Of a stretch of 64,000 bases of DNA, positions 44,253 to 56,712 are shown piece by piece. The stretch lies in assembly GCF_914767665.1 (NCBI RefSeq), contig NC_059501.1, positions 37,548,501 through 37,612,500 on the forward strand, written 5' to 3'. Within the stretch, counting starts at the first letter, position 1. Every line of letters begins with the position of its first letter. Below the pieces are notes generated by a model that saw nothing but the letters and a program-made list of their open reading frames with translations, did no database searches and was not told where the DNA came from. The translations under genes were made by a program, and so were the position numbers. The stretch is from Harmonia axyridis. Lineage: Eukaryota > Arthropoda > Insecta > Coleoptera > Coccinellidae.

Positions 44253-47200
44253 TTGGGGTTTTTACGTACATCTCCTTCTCTAATTTATGGTTCGGAGAGA
44301 AGAGATTGTTGCGAGTATATATTTCGGAAAGTTTGTGCTTTTTATTTCGAAAATTGACTCTTTTGACCAGAACTTTCCAGAATCATCTTTTCACGTTATT
44401 CGAATGGTTTTAGTATTTCTCATTAGACAAACGAAGATTTCTTCAAGCTGTCAAATTGTAGTTCCAAAATCATTGCTGAATATTCGTTTCATTAAATTCG
44501 AGAATGAAATACAACATCAAGAGCAGACTACTCCCATCAGAAAAAAATTATTCAAGTCCAATTGAATATAATAATTTAAAATATATTTATTCGGTTTCAT
44601 TAACCAAGTCTCGGCATTTTAAGCATGGTTTATTCAGCACGTTCGAACACAATTGTTACTCAACACAAAATAGAACTAATTCTGAGGTAATCTTAACTAA
44701 TTGGTCTTTTTACCGGTGTACAACATAAGTTATGGAACACAGTTCCATAAGCAAAGTGCTGAACCATCTTGATAAAACTGAGTGGTTCCTGAGAAATATT
44801 CATCTTGAAAATATTTATGTGAATTGAACTTTTGAGGAGGAATAACTGATGAACATTTCAAGTTTTATGAATTCACCAAGCCACGTTCAATTTCCTTCTG
44901 TTTGAAGGAAAAGTGGCCGTAAACTCAATCTCAATCTTTTTTACTAAGTGTCGAGAACTGTAGAGAAGTTTCAATGATTTATGTTCTTTGAAAAGAATTA
45001 AATACATGATTCGAAAATTTCGACTGATAATGAATGAACACGCCAAGGTTCTTAACTATTTTTTGGGGCTTCAGGAATATTGATCGACGATTAATGAGTT
45101 TGAGAAATATAAGCTTCACTATCAAACAGAAGATTTGATTTACTGCGATTGTGCAAATTATGTTTCCTAGCAACAATGAAATACAGATTCTTGTTTATTA
45201 ATGAACACTTCATTCGAATGGAACCCTCAATAAATTTGACTATCGCCGTCAAAAGAATGATAGCCATAACACTTAATTAAATTACTTAGATCAGCTGTAA
45301 AAATCAGAAATTAAACTAGACCGAAAAGTTACTCCTGAAGCACACCTTTGTGGTATACATCAATATATTCTTCACTCAAACCTACTGCATTGATTTCTGT
45401 CATCTAAAAAAACTAAGGAGGTATGTTAGAAAACCTGCCATACTTAATTATGTCATGAAGAGTTTGTGCTCGATGGAGGATGCATCGTGCGTTGGCCAAA
45501 CCATTATCTAGCTAGTCAAAATATTGTCTAGAATATGAGAAAGAGCCGCTGGAAGATCGTGAAAAAACCATCTACATTGACAGGACTAGATTTTGACTAA
45601 GAAACAATCCGTGATATATCCTATAGAAACACTATATATCCCGAAGTTTAAATATGCTTTTTTTCCCCTACGTATAAAGCACTCAATAAAATTGTATTTA
45701 ATCTTTGTTAATTTCAAATAATACTTTTTCCGATTTAGATGACTTAAAACGCGAGGCCTTTCTTCCTTTCATCAATCAAGATCTTTATGACAACCAAGAG
45801 GGCCTCCTTTTTGTGACTCGGGCTCTCTTCATTGGACATATCAACTGATTAGAGAATTGAATTTGGGGTCAATATTCGCTAGAATAGAGTGGATTCTAGT
45901 GAATTGACATGAGTTTTTTTTTTGAAATCATACCTTGAAAAATAAGAAAGTAATAATACATTTCTCAGATTTTCTCAGAGAAGAATTGTGCATAAAACTG
46001 AAGGTTATAATCTATGGCCATATATATCTTCAGCATCAAAAGTGCCGCACACTGCTATTTTCAATACCAGTGGAGTCCGAAATAATAATTCGACAATGTT
46101 AGTTGATGAACGGCCAGTGATCCAGATAGGATTAAGGTTTAAGGTCAATACCCATCATTACACCATTCAACCGTTCAATATGTAGGTCATCAATTTCCAT
46201 GAAATTCAAATTCAAATCACCCATGCAATATCAACACACACGGACTAATTTAAGATAAGGCATTATGTATAAGAGCAGTAGAATTAGAAACACAAGATCT
46301 TGGCGGCCTGTAGATTATCCCAAGAATTAATCAAGAATGAAAACTTCTAAGTTTCTTTATCGAAAGATGCTTTGAGTCATTGTTCGATTCTTTGAATAAT
46401 AGAGAAGATTTAAAGCAATTTTTTATATGAAGCTATACCGAGACCTACACCTCTCCCCCTAGACAATGTATCACATCAACAAAACTGATACCCTTTCAGA
46501 GAAATCCTGTTATCTAGAACAGTGTTTTTCAGCCCAGTTTCTTTAACCCCAAATAAAGAAAAATCATGAGAAAAAATCGCAATACTTATAAAATTGTGAA
46601 CTTATATTAAGATTATCTACTTTCAAAACAAACATGCAAAATTTAAATAAACAATATGTAGATATATGAAGATCCAGTTGTGGACAAGACGTGACCGATG
46701 AAGAAAAAGTAGAAGATAGAAAGTGAATGAACAAGCCGATGTAATAAAAGTGAAGTTATTATAAAGTGTGCATGTAAATGAACGTAAATTCACATATAAC
46801 AACGAAAGATACATCATACCTACCGTGGAAACATCTCGAAAATCCTAACTTTTGTTAAATGGCGTTTGAGGTTTTCACTTATTTCAGATTCCTTTTTGAA
46901 TGTTTTTTTTTGTAGTTTTTATATTCAAATTTTTTCCTTTTTTATTCTACTTCTGATATATTTTCTCGGCCAACTGAACTTATTGCAGTTTATACTACAT
47001 ACCTACAGATACATTTTCAGAGATGTTACAGTAATTCACGATAGGTGCGATATGATATGTGTGAGCAGAAGATTAATCAATTCTGTTATCAATTCTCTAC
47101 AAGGAAATGAAATGTTAAAGTTATACAGGAATGCATAACAGAAATATTGCATGGAATATTACCATTGGTCCCCTCTTTCACGATTTCTCCAGAACTCTTC

Positions 47201-48401
47201 TTGGTACCAATTATTCTTGTACTAATCCTACTAGTACGTCTCAAGTACCGCAACTTACTCGCTCAAAGATTTCAAATCAGAACTTTTCATTTTTTTCCGA
47301 AAAGGTAAATATTTCCAACTACTTAATGTACTTACAACTTACTGAAATGCTACTTTGATATTTTCAAAAAATTCTTGGAACCTCTTTCACATCTTTCAAA
47401 ATTCCAGCTGATCTAACATCAGGAAGGGAACTACATTACAATCACAAGCAATAATTACTGTAATGAAAATATAATTATTTCCAATTAAATGTTAGTTGTG
47501 AAAACAAAGGATTCAGTGCCCAATACACGTAGGTGTTATTCGCTGTTAACGATATCCTTGAATGAATGATACAAAAATTTGTTCAAAAAAGATTATAAAC
47601 ACTATTATTTTTTTCAATTAACATGCTTACAAATAATGCTCACCGAAATGAATCAGCAACAATTCACAATACCTTATATTGTCTCAGTTACAACTTCAAT
47701 ACATTAGATGAAAAATATCTCGTTTTTATTAAATTTATAGGAACGTAGAATTTTCACTTATAAAAGTGGATAGCTTGTCTTATCGAATGTTCTTTATTGC
47801 TAGCAGAAAAAACAGTAGTTTTATCATACGCAACAATTTTCATATATTTATATTGCTCAACCTTTGAGTAAAAGATCTGTAATTTATCTTGACAATTTGG
47901 TGGGCATAATAACAATTTTTTTTTCTTTGTATGTAAATATTCCAATTCCGTTTGAATATGCTATGTGGAAATATAGCAAATGTCAATCTTCCTCAATTAT
48001 CTTTTGGTCAATCAAAATCGACTTGCTTATGACGAACAAAAGTCATTATTACTTTGGAGTATTGCTAACTTTCATTTCAATCACCGCAAAACAGAACAAT
48101 ACGGTCCTGTGTCAGAAGGATGTATGTTTCCCATGGAGTCTAGCAGGCGATGAAAACATCGACGCATCGCAGGTGTCCGCTGGATTGAGATATCCTAACC
48201 CTATTCAGCAACAACGGTGTAGGAAAACTGGTCCAGAACATGCCAGATTTTCTTCTTTACTCTGGGGTTATGCCGTATGCCGTAAACACAAAGCTGCACT
48301 TGAGGTCACTATTTATCTGTGTGTCTGTGTTTGTTATTTCAACCACTAGTCGTTAATAGTTGATTAGTTAGAAGAATTGAAATTGTTAATGATTATGAAT
48401 A
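44253..48401. other. unassigned stretch, 4.1 kb
   Basis: Only short frames (60-92 codons) without domains. No RNA gene or repeat was recognised by eye. If a large minus-strand gene spans the window, this would be intron. Confidence 0.4.
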
Positions 48402-48525
48402 ATGAGATTAATTTCACGGTAAAGCGTCGAACTAGTTATTCGGAGGATGCGGGTTCGAGTCCCGCTCGAGTAGGTTCCTTTTCCAGAATTGAAAAATTGT
48501 CTGAATGCGGTGAAATTAATCTCAT
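48402..48525. mobile_element. 124-bp inverted-repeat element containing a tRNA-like segment
   Basis: Bounded by perfect 16-bp inverted repeats, atgagattaatttcac and gtgaaattaatctcat. The inside holds a GC-rich half tRNA (see next entry) followed by AT-rich DNA. A very short TIR unit with an RNA polymerase III B box inside. Only one copy is in the window. Confidence 0.55.
48427..48473 (+). pseudogene. tRNA-like 3' half (anticodon AGT if real)
   Basis: Anticodon arm tcgaa-ctagtta-ttcgg (48427-48443) has five pairs, one of them T-G, and a 7-base loop with T33 and anticodon AGT (Thr). After a 5-base variable region the T arm gcggg-ttcgagt-cccgc (48449-48465) is perfect, and ggttcgagtcc is a consensus B box. 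The 3' acceptor strand tcgagta has no partner upstream, and the D arm is only partly recognisable (ggtaaagcg). So this is not a working tRNA. It could be a tRNA-derived piece of a MITE or the head of a SINE. Confidence 0.5.
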
Positions 48526-48589
48526 ATATTAACACACGACGTTAACCCATGATTCACATCATTTATAATGGGAATCATAGTTTAACCTA

Positions 48590-49051
48590 GTATGCAATTC
48601 AAAAAACGAAGAAACAATTAAAGTAAGTGCTCAAAATAATTTATGATCTTGTTATTTCTCCGTTTTTTGAAACAAAAAATTCATCTACTTCTCATATGTG
48701 AAGTTTGTACAAACAAAAAAAAAAAATGAAATGCCTCCACCCATCTTTGTACAAACTTCACATATGAGAAGTTGATAAATTTTTTGTTTTAAAAAACCGA
48801 GAAATAATAAGACAATAAATAATTTTGAACACTTGCTTTAATTGTTGCTTCGGTTTTTGAATTGCATAGTAGATATTTTGGTTGCGATTCATACTTCACA
48901 CAAAGTTAATGTTGTTATTAATGAAACAATACCAAGTATGTGCTTTCGTTGTATTCCAAATAGAATGTCACGCAATTTTCACTGACAATATACAGGGGGG
49001 CCATTTGAAAATAAAAAATTAGGGGTATCTACCACAGGGCTGTCAAATGTA
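48590..49051. mobile_element. MITE related to 34047-34557, left end lost
   Basis: The right part (48880-49051) aligns with the right arm of the 34-kb element, ending gctgtcaaatgta. The left part is an inverted structure centred on the (a)n tract near 48720: tctcatatgtgaagtttgta against tacaaacttcacatatgaga, and caattcaaaaaacgaag against cttcggtttttgaattg. The outer left arm is missing. Confidence 0.7.
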
Positions 49052-52000
49052 AGAATCTTTTCTATACATCATTGTATTGGGAAAGTGCTTTGATGTTATT
49101 TCAAGCAATTTTAAATTTTTTATTATCTTGTCAAATAAGCTAAATATTGTCTGTATACGATACCTTGGGACACTCAGTATACACATATGTATATGAGGGC
49201 GGAATGCCAATGTCATACAAAATTCTAACACAGCAAACTATTATTTGTAAAATTATAACCATCAAGTATAAAAACCTGTCAAATCACATGAGTAGGTACA
49301 GATTCGATTTTCTCAGCAGAACCTACGTAATCATCGTTTGTTAGTTCAACATTCAGCTGTATCAGGAATATTGTCACATAATAATTTATTCATTCAATAG
49401 ACGTTCAGGAGTTGTTTCAGGTGGGACTTTTCCGAAACGCATTAAATTGCAATTATTGTCATATCACACCATATCTAATGGGGAAGGATACTACTTTCAA
49501 TAATTAATGCAGTCAGTTCATAGTTATGTTAATATAATACGAGGCCATCCAACAAGAGAAATCCACATTCAGTTTTCATATATCGTGAAAACAAAATAAT
49601 GCTAATTTTAAATACATATTTGAAGATTTAAAAGAAATCATATTGTTACAAAAATATTATTTGCAGTATTATTTTATACTGTTTTTAATTCACGATTTTG
49701 CATTTCTTCTAGACGTGACTAATTGTTTACAAACAAAATACTATTTTGTTTTCTTTATAACTTCAGAATTGCAGATTCGTACGGAATGAAAATGAAAGCA
49801 TTTAGGTATGAAATTACAATATCAACTTTCACGCAGAATTTCATGTTTCATTATTTACACGTAACTATAGAGAAGCACGTTAAGAAGAAGAAGAACTGCA
49901 GATATAAAATTACCAATTGCATAATTATTTCAACACCTCGACCATAGAAAATTCAAGAATATCGAAAAAATACATAATTTTTCCATAACAACAGATTACT
50001 CGAATATCCATATGAATTTCAGGAGGATCTCATCATCTGGATTAAATAACTGACATCATTAATAACTGACTTCGTCATAATAAATTACTTCTCATATTAT
50101 AATACATTACCTACATTTAATATTATGTTATTTAATAGGCGCATGAATGAACTCAGAACTCCCGACACAAATTTTTTCTAATTTTTTTCACGATTATAAA
50201 AACTTTAAAACGTTTTCGAGATACAGTGTGTTAAAGTTTTTCACTTTGTAACTCTAGTATTGCCACATTCATTGTGTGAATTTTCAGGTAATGAAGTCTA
50301 AGTAATGTAGTGTTTCGAATTAGGTAAGTGTCTCCCACCAAAATTATCCAGTGGCGTAGATATAGGGGTGTGACGATCCTTTTCCTATTGAAAATCTACA
50401 AAAGAGTATTTTTTTCGAAAAAATAATTTATGAAATCACTGCCTTGATGTTCGTCTGACCGTGAAGCACCTAATATCTTTATGCCCATACTATGGAGATG
50501 TACGCCGACGATATGATAGATATCAGTGAGCGCCTGCATGATGTACTAAGTTCACACACTCAGATCGAAGAAACCATACGATTTTTCAAAGATAATGAAC
50601 TATACTCAATTATTTAAATCTATATTGATGTAATATTGTCTACTCTCAATGTGATCAGTGATCTCGTGTCAATGGTCATAGCTGCCGAGACAAGTTTAAT
50701 TCGAATGAATAAATGAATAATAAATCAACAGAGTTTCACTAATAAAAGGGCTCTTGAAATTTTTTCATAGAATGTATCTTTTTCGAGATAATCGAGTATA
50801 AAGTAAGCACTATCCACAAAAATCTAAAAAATTAATTTTTCAAATTTTCCCATTATTGATAAATGAAGGTACAAAAATTGGCGTAATTTATTGTAACGCT
50901 TTCAGATGGCATTCAATTGAACAATTCAGAAACAACATTTATCAGAGGCTCAAACAATAAAAAAATTTTGTGCATGTTTTTCATTGTATGGAAGTGTAAC
51001 AAATGAAATTGAGACATAGAAATGATTTGATCGAGCAAATCAACACGATAGTAACTATTATGAAACCCACCTATTGACACTGAAATGACAAGGGTATTTA
51101 CGCATTTTTCTTAGCATACTTTTTTGTAATTAATAAATCATATCGATAACCATGAATGACACTTTTGAAGCCATTTGTTCCCTAAAATAATTGAAACCGC
51201 ATATATGTTCCCATAATATTTTTTTGTAAAAATTACATGACCTTTCTCATGGAAAAGTTTATCGGTAAGCTAATGAATCACCTTGCTTGAGTGATGAAAA
51301 ATAATGTTTATGGAACAAACCTCAAGTTCTATGAAAGTATAGGCCGAAATTCAAAAACGCGTTCAAATTAACGAAAATTCTCCTTCCGAATATCTAAATT
51401 GATATAATTTGTCAAGTGATTATTCGAATTATCTTTGAAAATATTTCGTCCATGAAAAATAGCATCTGCTGGTATCATTCAAATGAAGACGGAGGTATTT
51501 ATCTTTTCTAAATAATTCATATCATCGTTAGTGTACCTACATCCATTTGTCGAATTTCCCAAGTGTGAATTAAACATAAGTTGGATATGAATATCGCGTG
51601 ACAACGACGTTTTTGATAGGTATCACAAAGAAATCACAACCTATTCATTTCAATAAAAGCTAAGCATCGAAAATTATGGGTATAATTGTGGGAGACGACA
51701 GTTTTTAGAATGAGGACAATGATGAGAAATATAATTTCTTCGATTTCTACAATGGTTGTGAAATATATGTTATTAGCAGTAACCTATAAGTTACATGAAA
51801 CTTAAGAAATAATTCGAGCTCTGAATTTGAAAGCTAAAGTTATCACACACTTGTCCATGAGGTTTTTTTTTTAATGTCAAAACGTACCTCGAGAGCGTAT
51901 CAAAAATGTTGTGGAAATCTGGTTACTTCAACTTTCAAGTCTATTAAAGTTTCTTCAATAGCCAAGAACAATAATACTTTATTAATGCTCACAATAGTGA

Positions 52001-52260
52001 AATTTTGACGGTATGATTTAACTTTTTGCGTAGTAAGAACCTACGTATAGAATGATTTTTGTGTTTTGAAATATGTAGTTGTTCAAATTTATAGTAATGC
52101 ATAATGAATTAATGAATATAATGAATTTTATATGCCAATTAAAGTTTTATAACTAATTATCGAATAAAAACAATATTTAATTTACCTCTACCATGAAATT
52201 TCAAGTGGGAACTTTCAAATTTGTAAAATACTTCTCCATTGAAAAAGATATTGCAAGCAA
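49052..52260. other. unassigned stretch, 3.2 kb
   Basis: No element defined. A frame at 50494-50610 reads EMYADDMIDISERLHDVL, which resembles the YADD motif of a non-LTR reverse transcriptase, but no other RT motif is near. ccagtggcgtagatatagg at 50349 looks like an hAT-type terminus without a partner. Confidence 0.35.
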
Positions 52261-53415
52261 AACTGCCGCCCTAGGCAGGGACCCAATTTGGCGCCCTAAC
52301 AGAAGCTACACAAAGCCAAAAATTAATGATAATAATTGTATAATCGGGCTCCAACGCCTGCTCTAGGGTTTCTGCCGCCTAGGCAAAAATACAAGTCGAC
52401 CTTGCAGTTTTTGTACTAAAAAAAAGAAGGGGGGCAGGTTGATTGGATTGGTGAATTTGTATTCATAGATTTAGTGTGAAAAACTCCCCTTTTTTTCATG
52501 AAAAGTATTTTAGGAGAGAAAAAATAAAATGTATTTCAAGTGTAATTTCTTTTTATCGATTCAAATTTAAATCGAATAGATGATAGGAAACGTGGAATAA
52601 AATAAACAATAAACGTGCTCAACTGAATTGTTATGAATAAGTGATGAAATATTTGAATTGAATTCAGGTTTCAGATTCTTCTGCTGAGTTTCGATTTCAT
52701 AAAACGCTCGAACATTCAGTTCTTTTTTCTTTGATATGATTGTATAAAACAACCGCATGATGCAGATGAAGCAGTATTTTTAGTTCAAATAGATGTTGCA
52801 GACATTCTCGAAGCAAAGATGTTTAAGATTAGTGAATTTGATAAGAAAAATCATTTGTGAAATTAGTTGAAATTTTCTCTTACATTTCTCGCGAAATGTA
52901 GATAATGCCGCCCTTCATTATTCACTGCCCCTGTAGAGCGGGTCCTGCAGTTTCAGGTTCTTGTGCTCAGTTTTGACTTCATAGAAAGCTTGAACATTTT
53001 ATTTTTTTTTTAAGATTATCGAGTAAAACAATTGTATTATGCATATAATTGGAGAATTGAAAAGGAAAATAATCTTAAAGCCGCCCCAAATGGCAATAGA
53101 ATTCGGCAATGTTCAGCAAAGCGGACGCCTGACGAGTGCATGTGTTTTTTAGCGTCAATAACTCGTGAACAGCACCATGAGGAGATTACGCGACATCAGG
53201 ATATTTATGAGTATAATGCTTAATGCGGCAAAAACCATGGTTTTTGATGTTTGTTAAATTTGTCGGTATTCCTTCGTGTTGTTGCTGACCGAATTAAATC
53301 TGACTTGGTACTTGGAATTTCTACACATGTGATTTTTGTTGATCCAGCTTGAAATACCGCCCGTAAATTTTGCCGCCCTAGGCGACCTCCTACCCGGCCT
53401 CCACTCTAGTGACAT
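52261..53415. repeat. diverged repeat with gccgccctaggc modules
   Basis: tgccgccctaggca at 52264, a related ctgccgcctaggcaa near 52372, and tgccgccctaggcgacc near 53371 mark a repeat-derived region. An imperfect direct duplication of about 110 bp is inside (52650-52760 and 52940-53050, for example tttcataaaacgctcgaaca and cttcatagaaagcttgaaca). The 53385-53412 end (cctccactctagtgac) resembles hAT termini. Family not established. Confidence 0.42.
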
Positions 53416-54046
53416 ACCATTATCATCAATAATAAAGCTAACTCAAGATAAACCTGAGACCGATGCATTCGCCATTTCGAAATATTCTACATATGAAAAT
53501 CAATGGATATTTCCCAATTTATGAATATTTATTTAATATCTTCCTTTTTCTTAATTTATTTTTTTGAATACATCTTTTTGAAGGTTTCTTCTAATAAATT
53601 TTGAAGATAAACTTGACTAAAGTTGAGAGTGGTGCATTCGCCATTTTGCTTTTGTAATATTTTACGTAAGAAAATGATTGAGTTTCAACGGAATAATTCA
53701 AATTGAATATTATCATAACGAGTATCATTGAGTTTTCTGTCCTGTGAGATCATAACAGTGCGCGACGGGTAAGCTATGCAATGTTTTCTATGAATGTATC
53801 ATTTCTGGAAATACAACCATTTTTCAAAATTTCATCAGTGTATAGAACGAAAGAATACCAGAAAATCTCGTTTATATTTTTCGTGTTTGGATTCATCATT
53901 GATGGGCTCGAAGATCTATACAGCTTAGTAACTTTTATCACTTCATAATGTACCTTTTCGCAGGCATAATGTTTAATGATTTAAATAGATCACTTCATGA
54001 ACCAGTTTGCTATGGAAAAAAAATCAATAATAAAAGATTTGATCAT
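53416..54046. other. unassigned stretch
   Basis: Nothing recognised. Confidence 0.4.
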
Positions 54047-54620
54047 AGAGTAATGAACACAGATAAAAGAAGTATACGCAATTTTCACATGTCCCAAACA
54101 TGGTTAGATTATACGTTGTCGGATTTTAATATATTTTCAAATCCACAATTTTACTATATCAATATGAATGTATATTATATTGAATGAAATATATTTATTT
54201 GAGTGATTCCCGATTAAATATACAAATTTGAATATTTGGAATCTGGAATTTTTTCTAATAATCGAATTTATAATAAGCATAATATTTATTATTCTCTGTA
54301 TCTGCTGAAATCCAAGGTTTGGCAACTTTTACTCTCCTAGTGTCACCGGTTGTTTCACGTCGTTTGTCGCTCAAAGTTTGTTTTCTGAATTTCTGATATA
54401 TTTAGGTATTTATTTCAATATATTTTGAGTTAATATGAAACGTTGATTCACTATAGGACATAAGAATTGCGTTCTTTGTGGGGAGACTCGCGAATTGTGT
54501 GAACTATCGTATCACTGATATTTTTTTCCGCGCGCTTCATCAAATTTGATAGTTCATGTTGAACACAAAATTTGCTCACTGAAAATGACATATGCTTCCT
54601 CTATCTACGTTTATCACTCT
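54047..54620. mobile_element. TIR element (MITE), copy 2, uninterrupted
   Basis: Ends agagtaatgaacacagata and (reverse-complemented) agagtgataaacgtagatag. It aligns with 43026-44252 on the same strand along its length, through cgattaaatatacaaatttg, ctgctgaaatccaaggtttg and gtgaactatcgtatcactga, but lacks the 665-bp foldback. Many point differences and small deletions show both copies are old. Confidence 0.85.
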
Positions 54621-54998
54621 GGGGATTTGACATATACTGAGTGAATCTTTGTCTTGTACTTGACAAGAGATGTTGAAAATCAATATCACAACAACAATTA
54701 AATTAAAAATTCAAAAAATATTTAATTTTCAGTTATATCTCATATATTGTTTCATCGAAGAAAATAATTTGTTAAATATAGTTTTTGATTTATATGATGA
54801 ATCTTCTCCGAAAGCAAATTTCCATCAACATTTCCCAGTTTCTTCATTATGACAATTTTATTGTGAAACAAACTCTTGAAACTCAATTGAATGCTCATTA
54901 ATAAATATTTGATCATTTTTAAATATGAAAGTATTCATTATATTTTCACATATTATAATGCATCGTTTTCGAGTAGTTTGTTCTTTGAAAAAATATAT
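54621..54998. other. unassigned stretch
   Basis: Nothing recognised. Confidence 0.4.
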
Positions 54999-55411
54999 TT
55001 TCTCTAATTCTGTGGTTATTCCGTTCATTCTTCCACATCTTGTAGAACAAAATCGTGCGAGAATATATCAGAAACGCACAGTTTTCATGGTTATATTTCA
55101 TTATTATATGTTGGTACTCCGAACTTTCCGCCACGGCTTTATCTGTCAATTCATCAATTTGCCTTAAAGAAATCAGTTCTGCCAACCAACATTTTTCAAT
55201 GCAAAAATCACTTAATGATATTTATGGAAATATTTCATTAATTTCAATAAAAATGCATTGAATTAGAGAAAATAATGTATAATACTCGTACAGAAGGCTC
55301 ATTCTACCACTCGTTCATTCAAAAACTCGCCACTTCGTGGCTCGTTTTTGAATTTTGAACTCGTGGAAGAATATCAATGCCTTCTGCACTTGTATTATAA
55401 ATAACTATTCT
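54999..55411 (-). mobile_element. dispersed hairpin repeat, copy B
   Basis: Reverse-oriented copy of 37021-37436, very close in sequence over the full 413 bp, including the 130-bp hairpin (55275-55411) and both inner inverted ends (tctctaattctgtgg at 55001 and aattagagaaaataatg near 55261). The conservation between A and B suggests fairly recent spread. Confidence 0.8.
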
Positions 55412-56295
55412 AAGCCTGAACTGGACTGAATGCAACTCTCTTGAAAAGACACATATATAAATATTTGCTACTTTGTCGCTTTTGAAAATTGAAAATTGAA
55501 TCACAGGATTTTTCATTTGGAATGATAGATACAATTCAACCTGAGCTTGATAAAATAAAGAAAACGTAAACCTAATAGGGTTTCACTACCTCATTAGAAG
55601 TCTAATATAGGTATGCTTATGCATTCTCTTGACTTCACTGTTGCTTCATGTAGTAACTATCGATAGTGAATAATTAGTTTCGAAACGGTCCGCTCAGACA
55701 CCATAAAATATTAGTTATGGGACTCACGATCTCACCATAAAGCAAAAATTATATCTCTACGATTTAACTAGAAAAACGTGATGCTCATCCTAATTGGCTA
55801 TTATTATATGGCATGCGTCTGCTGGTGGAAAGAGCCGAAGCTATAGGCCACATCTGTTTTCAGAAATTACTTATTTTTTGTTGACAGCATGAACAATGGC
55901 TCGTTCATTCGATAGAAATTGTAATTATTATGCTAATGAGAGGTTTTACATCGTAATAACATTTCGATATGAGATAACATACAATGTTCAAACTTGCTTT
56001 CTGCCTGAAATCCCTTAAATTCGTTTTCAGAGTGACGTAAGTAATCTATCAAAAAATATTAAATTTTCTAGGAAAATGCTATCCACATGAATTCTTGTGG
56101 ACGCATATTAATATGCGTCTTCTTTCAGAATAGATATTTTTTAACACGTACATGAAACCTCATCAAATCAATTTAAATTCAGAGATATTCTAGCTTGGAT
56201 AAAAAATACAGACTTTGGCACGATAGAACAACTTTTATTAGTTACCGCGTTTGTTGCTAGATCGGTAGATTACTTTTTCTGATTCCTGAGATAAA
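55412..56295. other. unassigned stretch
   Basis: Nothing recognised. Confidence 0.4.
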
Positions 56296-56326
56296 CTGAA
56301 CGGTAAGTGAATCACTTACCGTTCAG
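56296..56326. repeat. 31-bp perfect palindrome
   Basis: ctgaacggtaagtga and tcacttaccgttcag are exact inverted copies around a single A at 56311. A third partial copy (gaacggtaagt) follows at 56328. Both strands of the palindrome contain the splice-donor-like ggtaagtga. It overlaps the end of the recombinase fragment below. Confidence 0.9.
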
Positions 56327-56508
56327 CGAACGGTAAGTAAGTAGTAAGCAAGTAATACTTTTTCATCGATTTCGTTGCCTTTTCCTGAAATCCATTTCTT
56401 GACAGTTTTGTATGTACCCTCGTAACGAAGTTTGGATTTCTTAGAAATAACTGCCGATTTCTGAAGCTTTTTTAATTTCTTTTTTTTAGAAGATTCGATA
56501 TCTCTCAT
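56323..56508 (-). pseudogene. fragment of a Crypton/DIRS-like tyrosine recombinase (N-terminal domain)
   Basis: An open frame of 61 codons on the minus strand. After a lysine-rich start (SSKKKKLKKLQKSAVI) it reads SKKSKLRYEGTYKTVKKWIS and then EIDEKVLLAYY. This matches the pattern KSKxRYExxYxxFxxW...ENVLLAYF, common in the SAM-like N-terminal domain of eukaryotic tyrosine recombinases (Crypton-type and domesticated ZMYM/KIAA1958-type proteins). The catalytic domain with the R-H-R-Y residues is absent. The frame ends two codons after LLT, inside the palindrome. It may be a broken exon or a relic. The family call rests on this one pattern. Confidence 0.45.
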
Positions 56509-56712
56509 TTTTTAATTATACTATAAGTAAATTCAGTTAATTATTGTGTTATCTAATAAAATAACAGTTTGCTGGAATTTCAATTGACGTCATTCAATTC
56601 TACTGAAAAAATTGCTACAGAATGTTTTCACAGAAATAAAAAGTTTTCAACAGAAGAAAAGTTACAGCAATATTTCGAAAATTAATATTTTCGAAATACA
56701 CCCGGTTACTAT

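Noticed and set aside
47864..48349. 161-codon open frame as a gene
   Set aside because: Composition looks random, no domain, and it ends in a run of VCVCV-like low complexity.
48402..48525. Functional tRNA-Thr(AGT) gene
   Set aside because: No 5' acceptor strand, weak D arm, and the segment is locked between inverted repeats.
50494..50610. YADD motif as a reverse-transcriptase gene
   Set aside because: Only one short motif is present; no other RT block upstream or downstream in any frame.
54946..55185. 79-codon frame as a small gene with a paralogue at 37244-37459
   Set aside because: Both lie in the hairpin repeat; copy C does not keep the frame.
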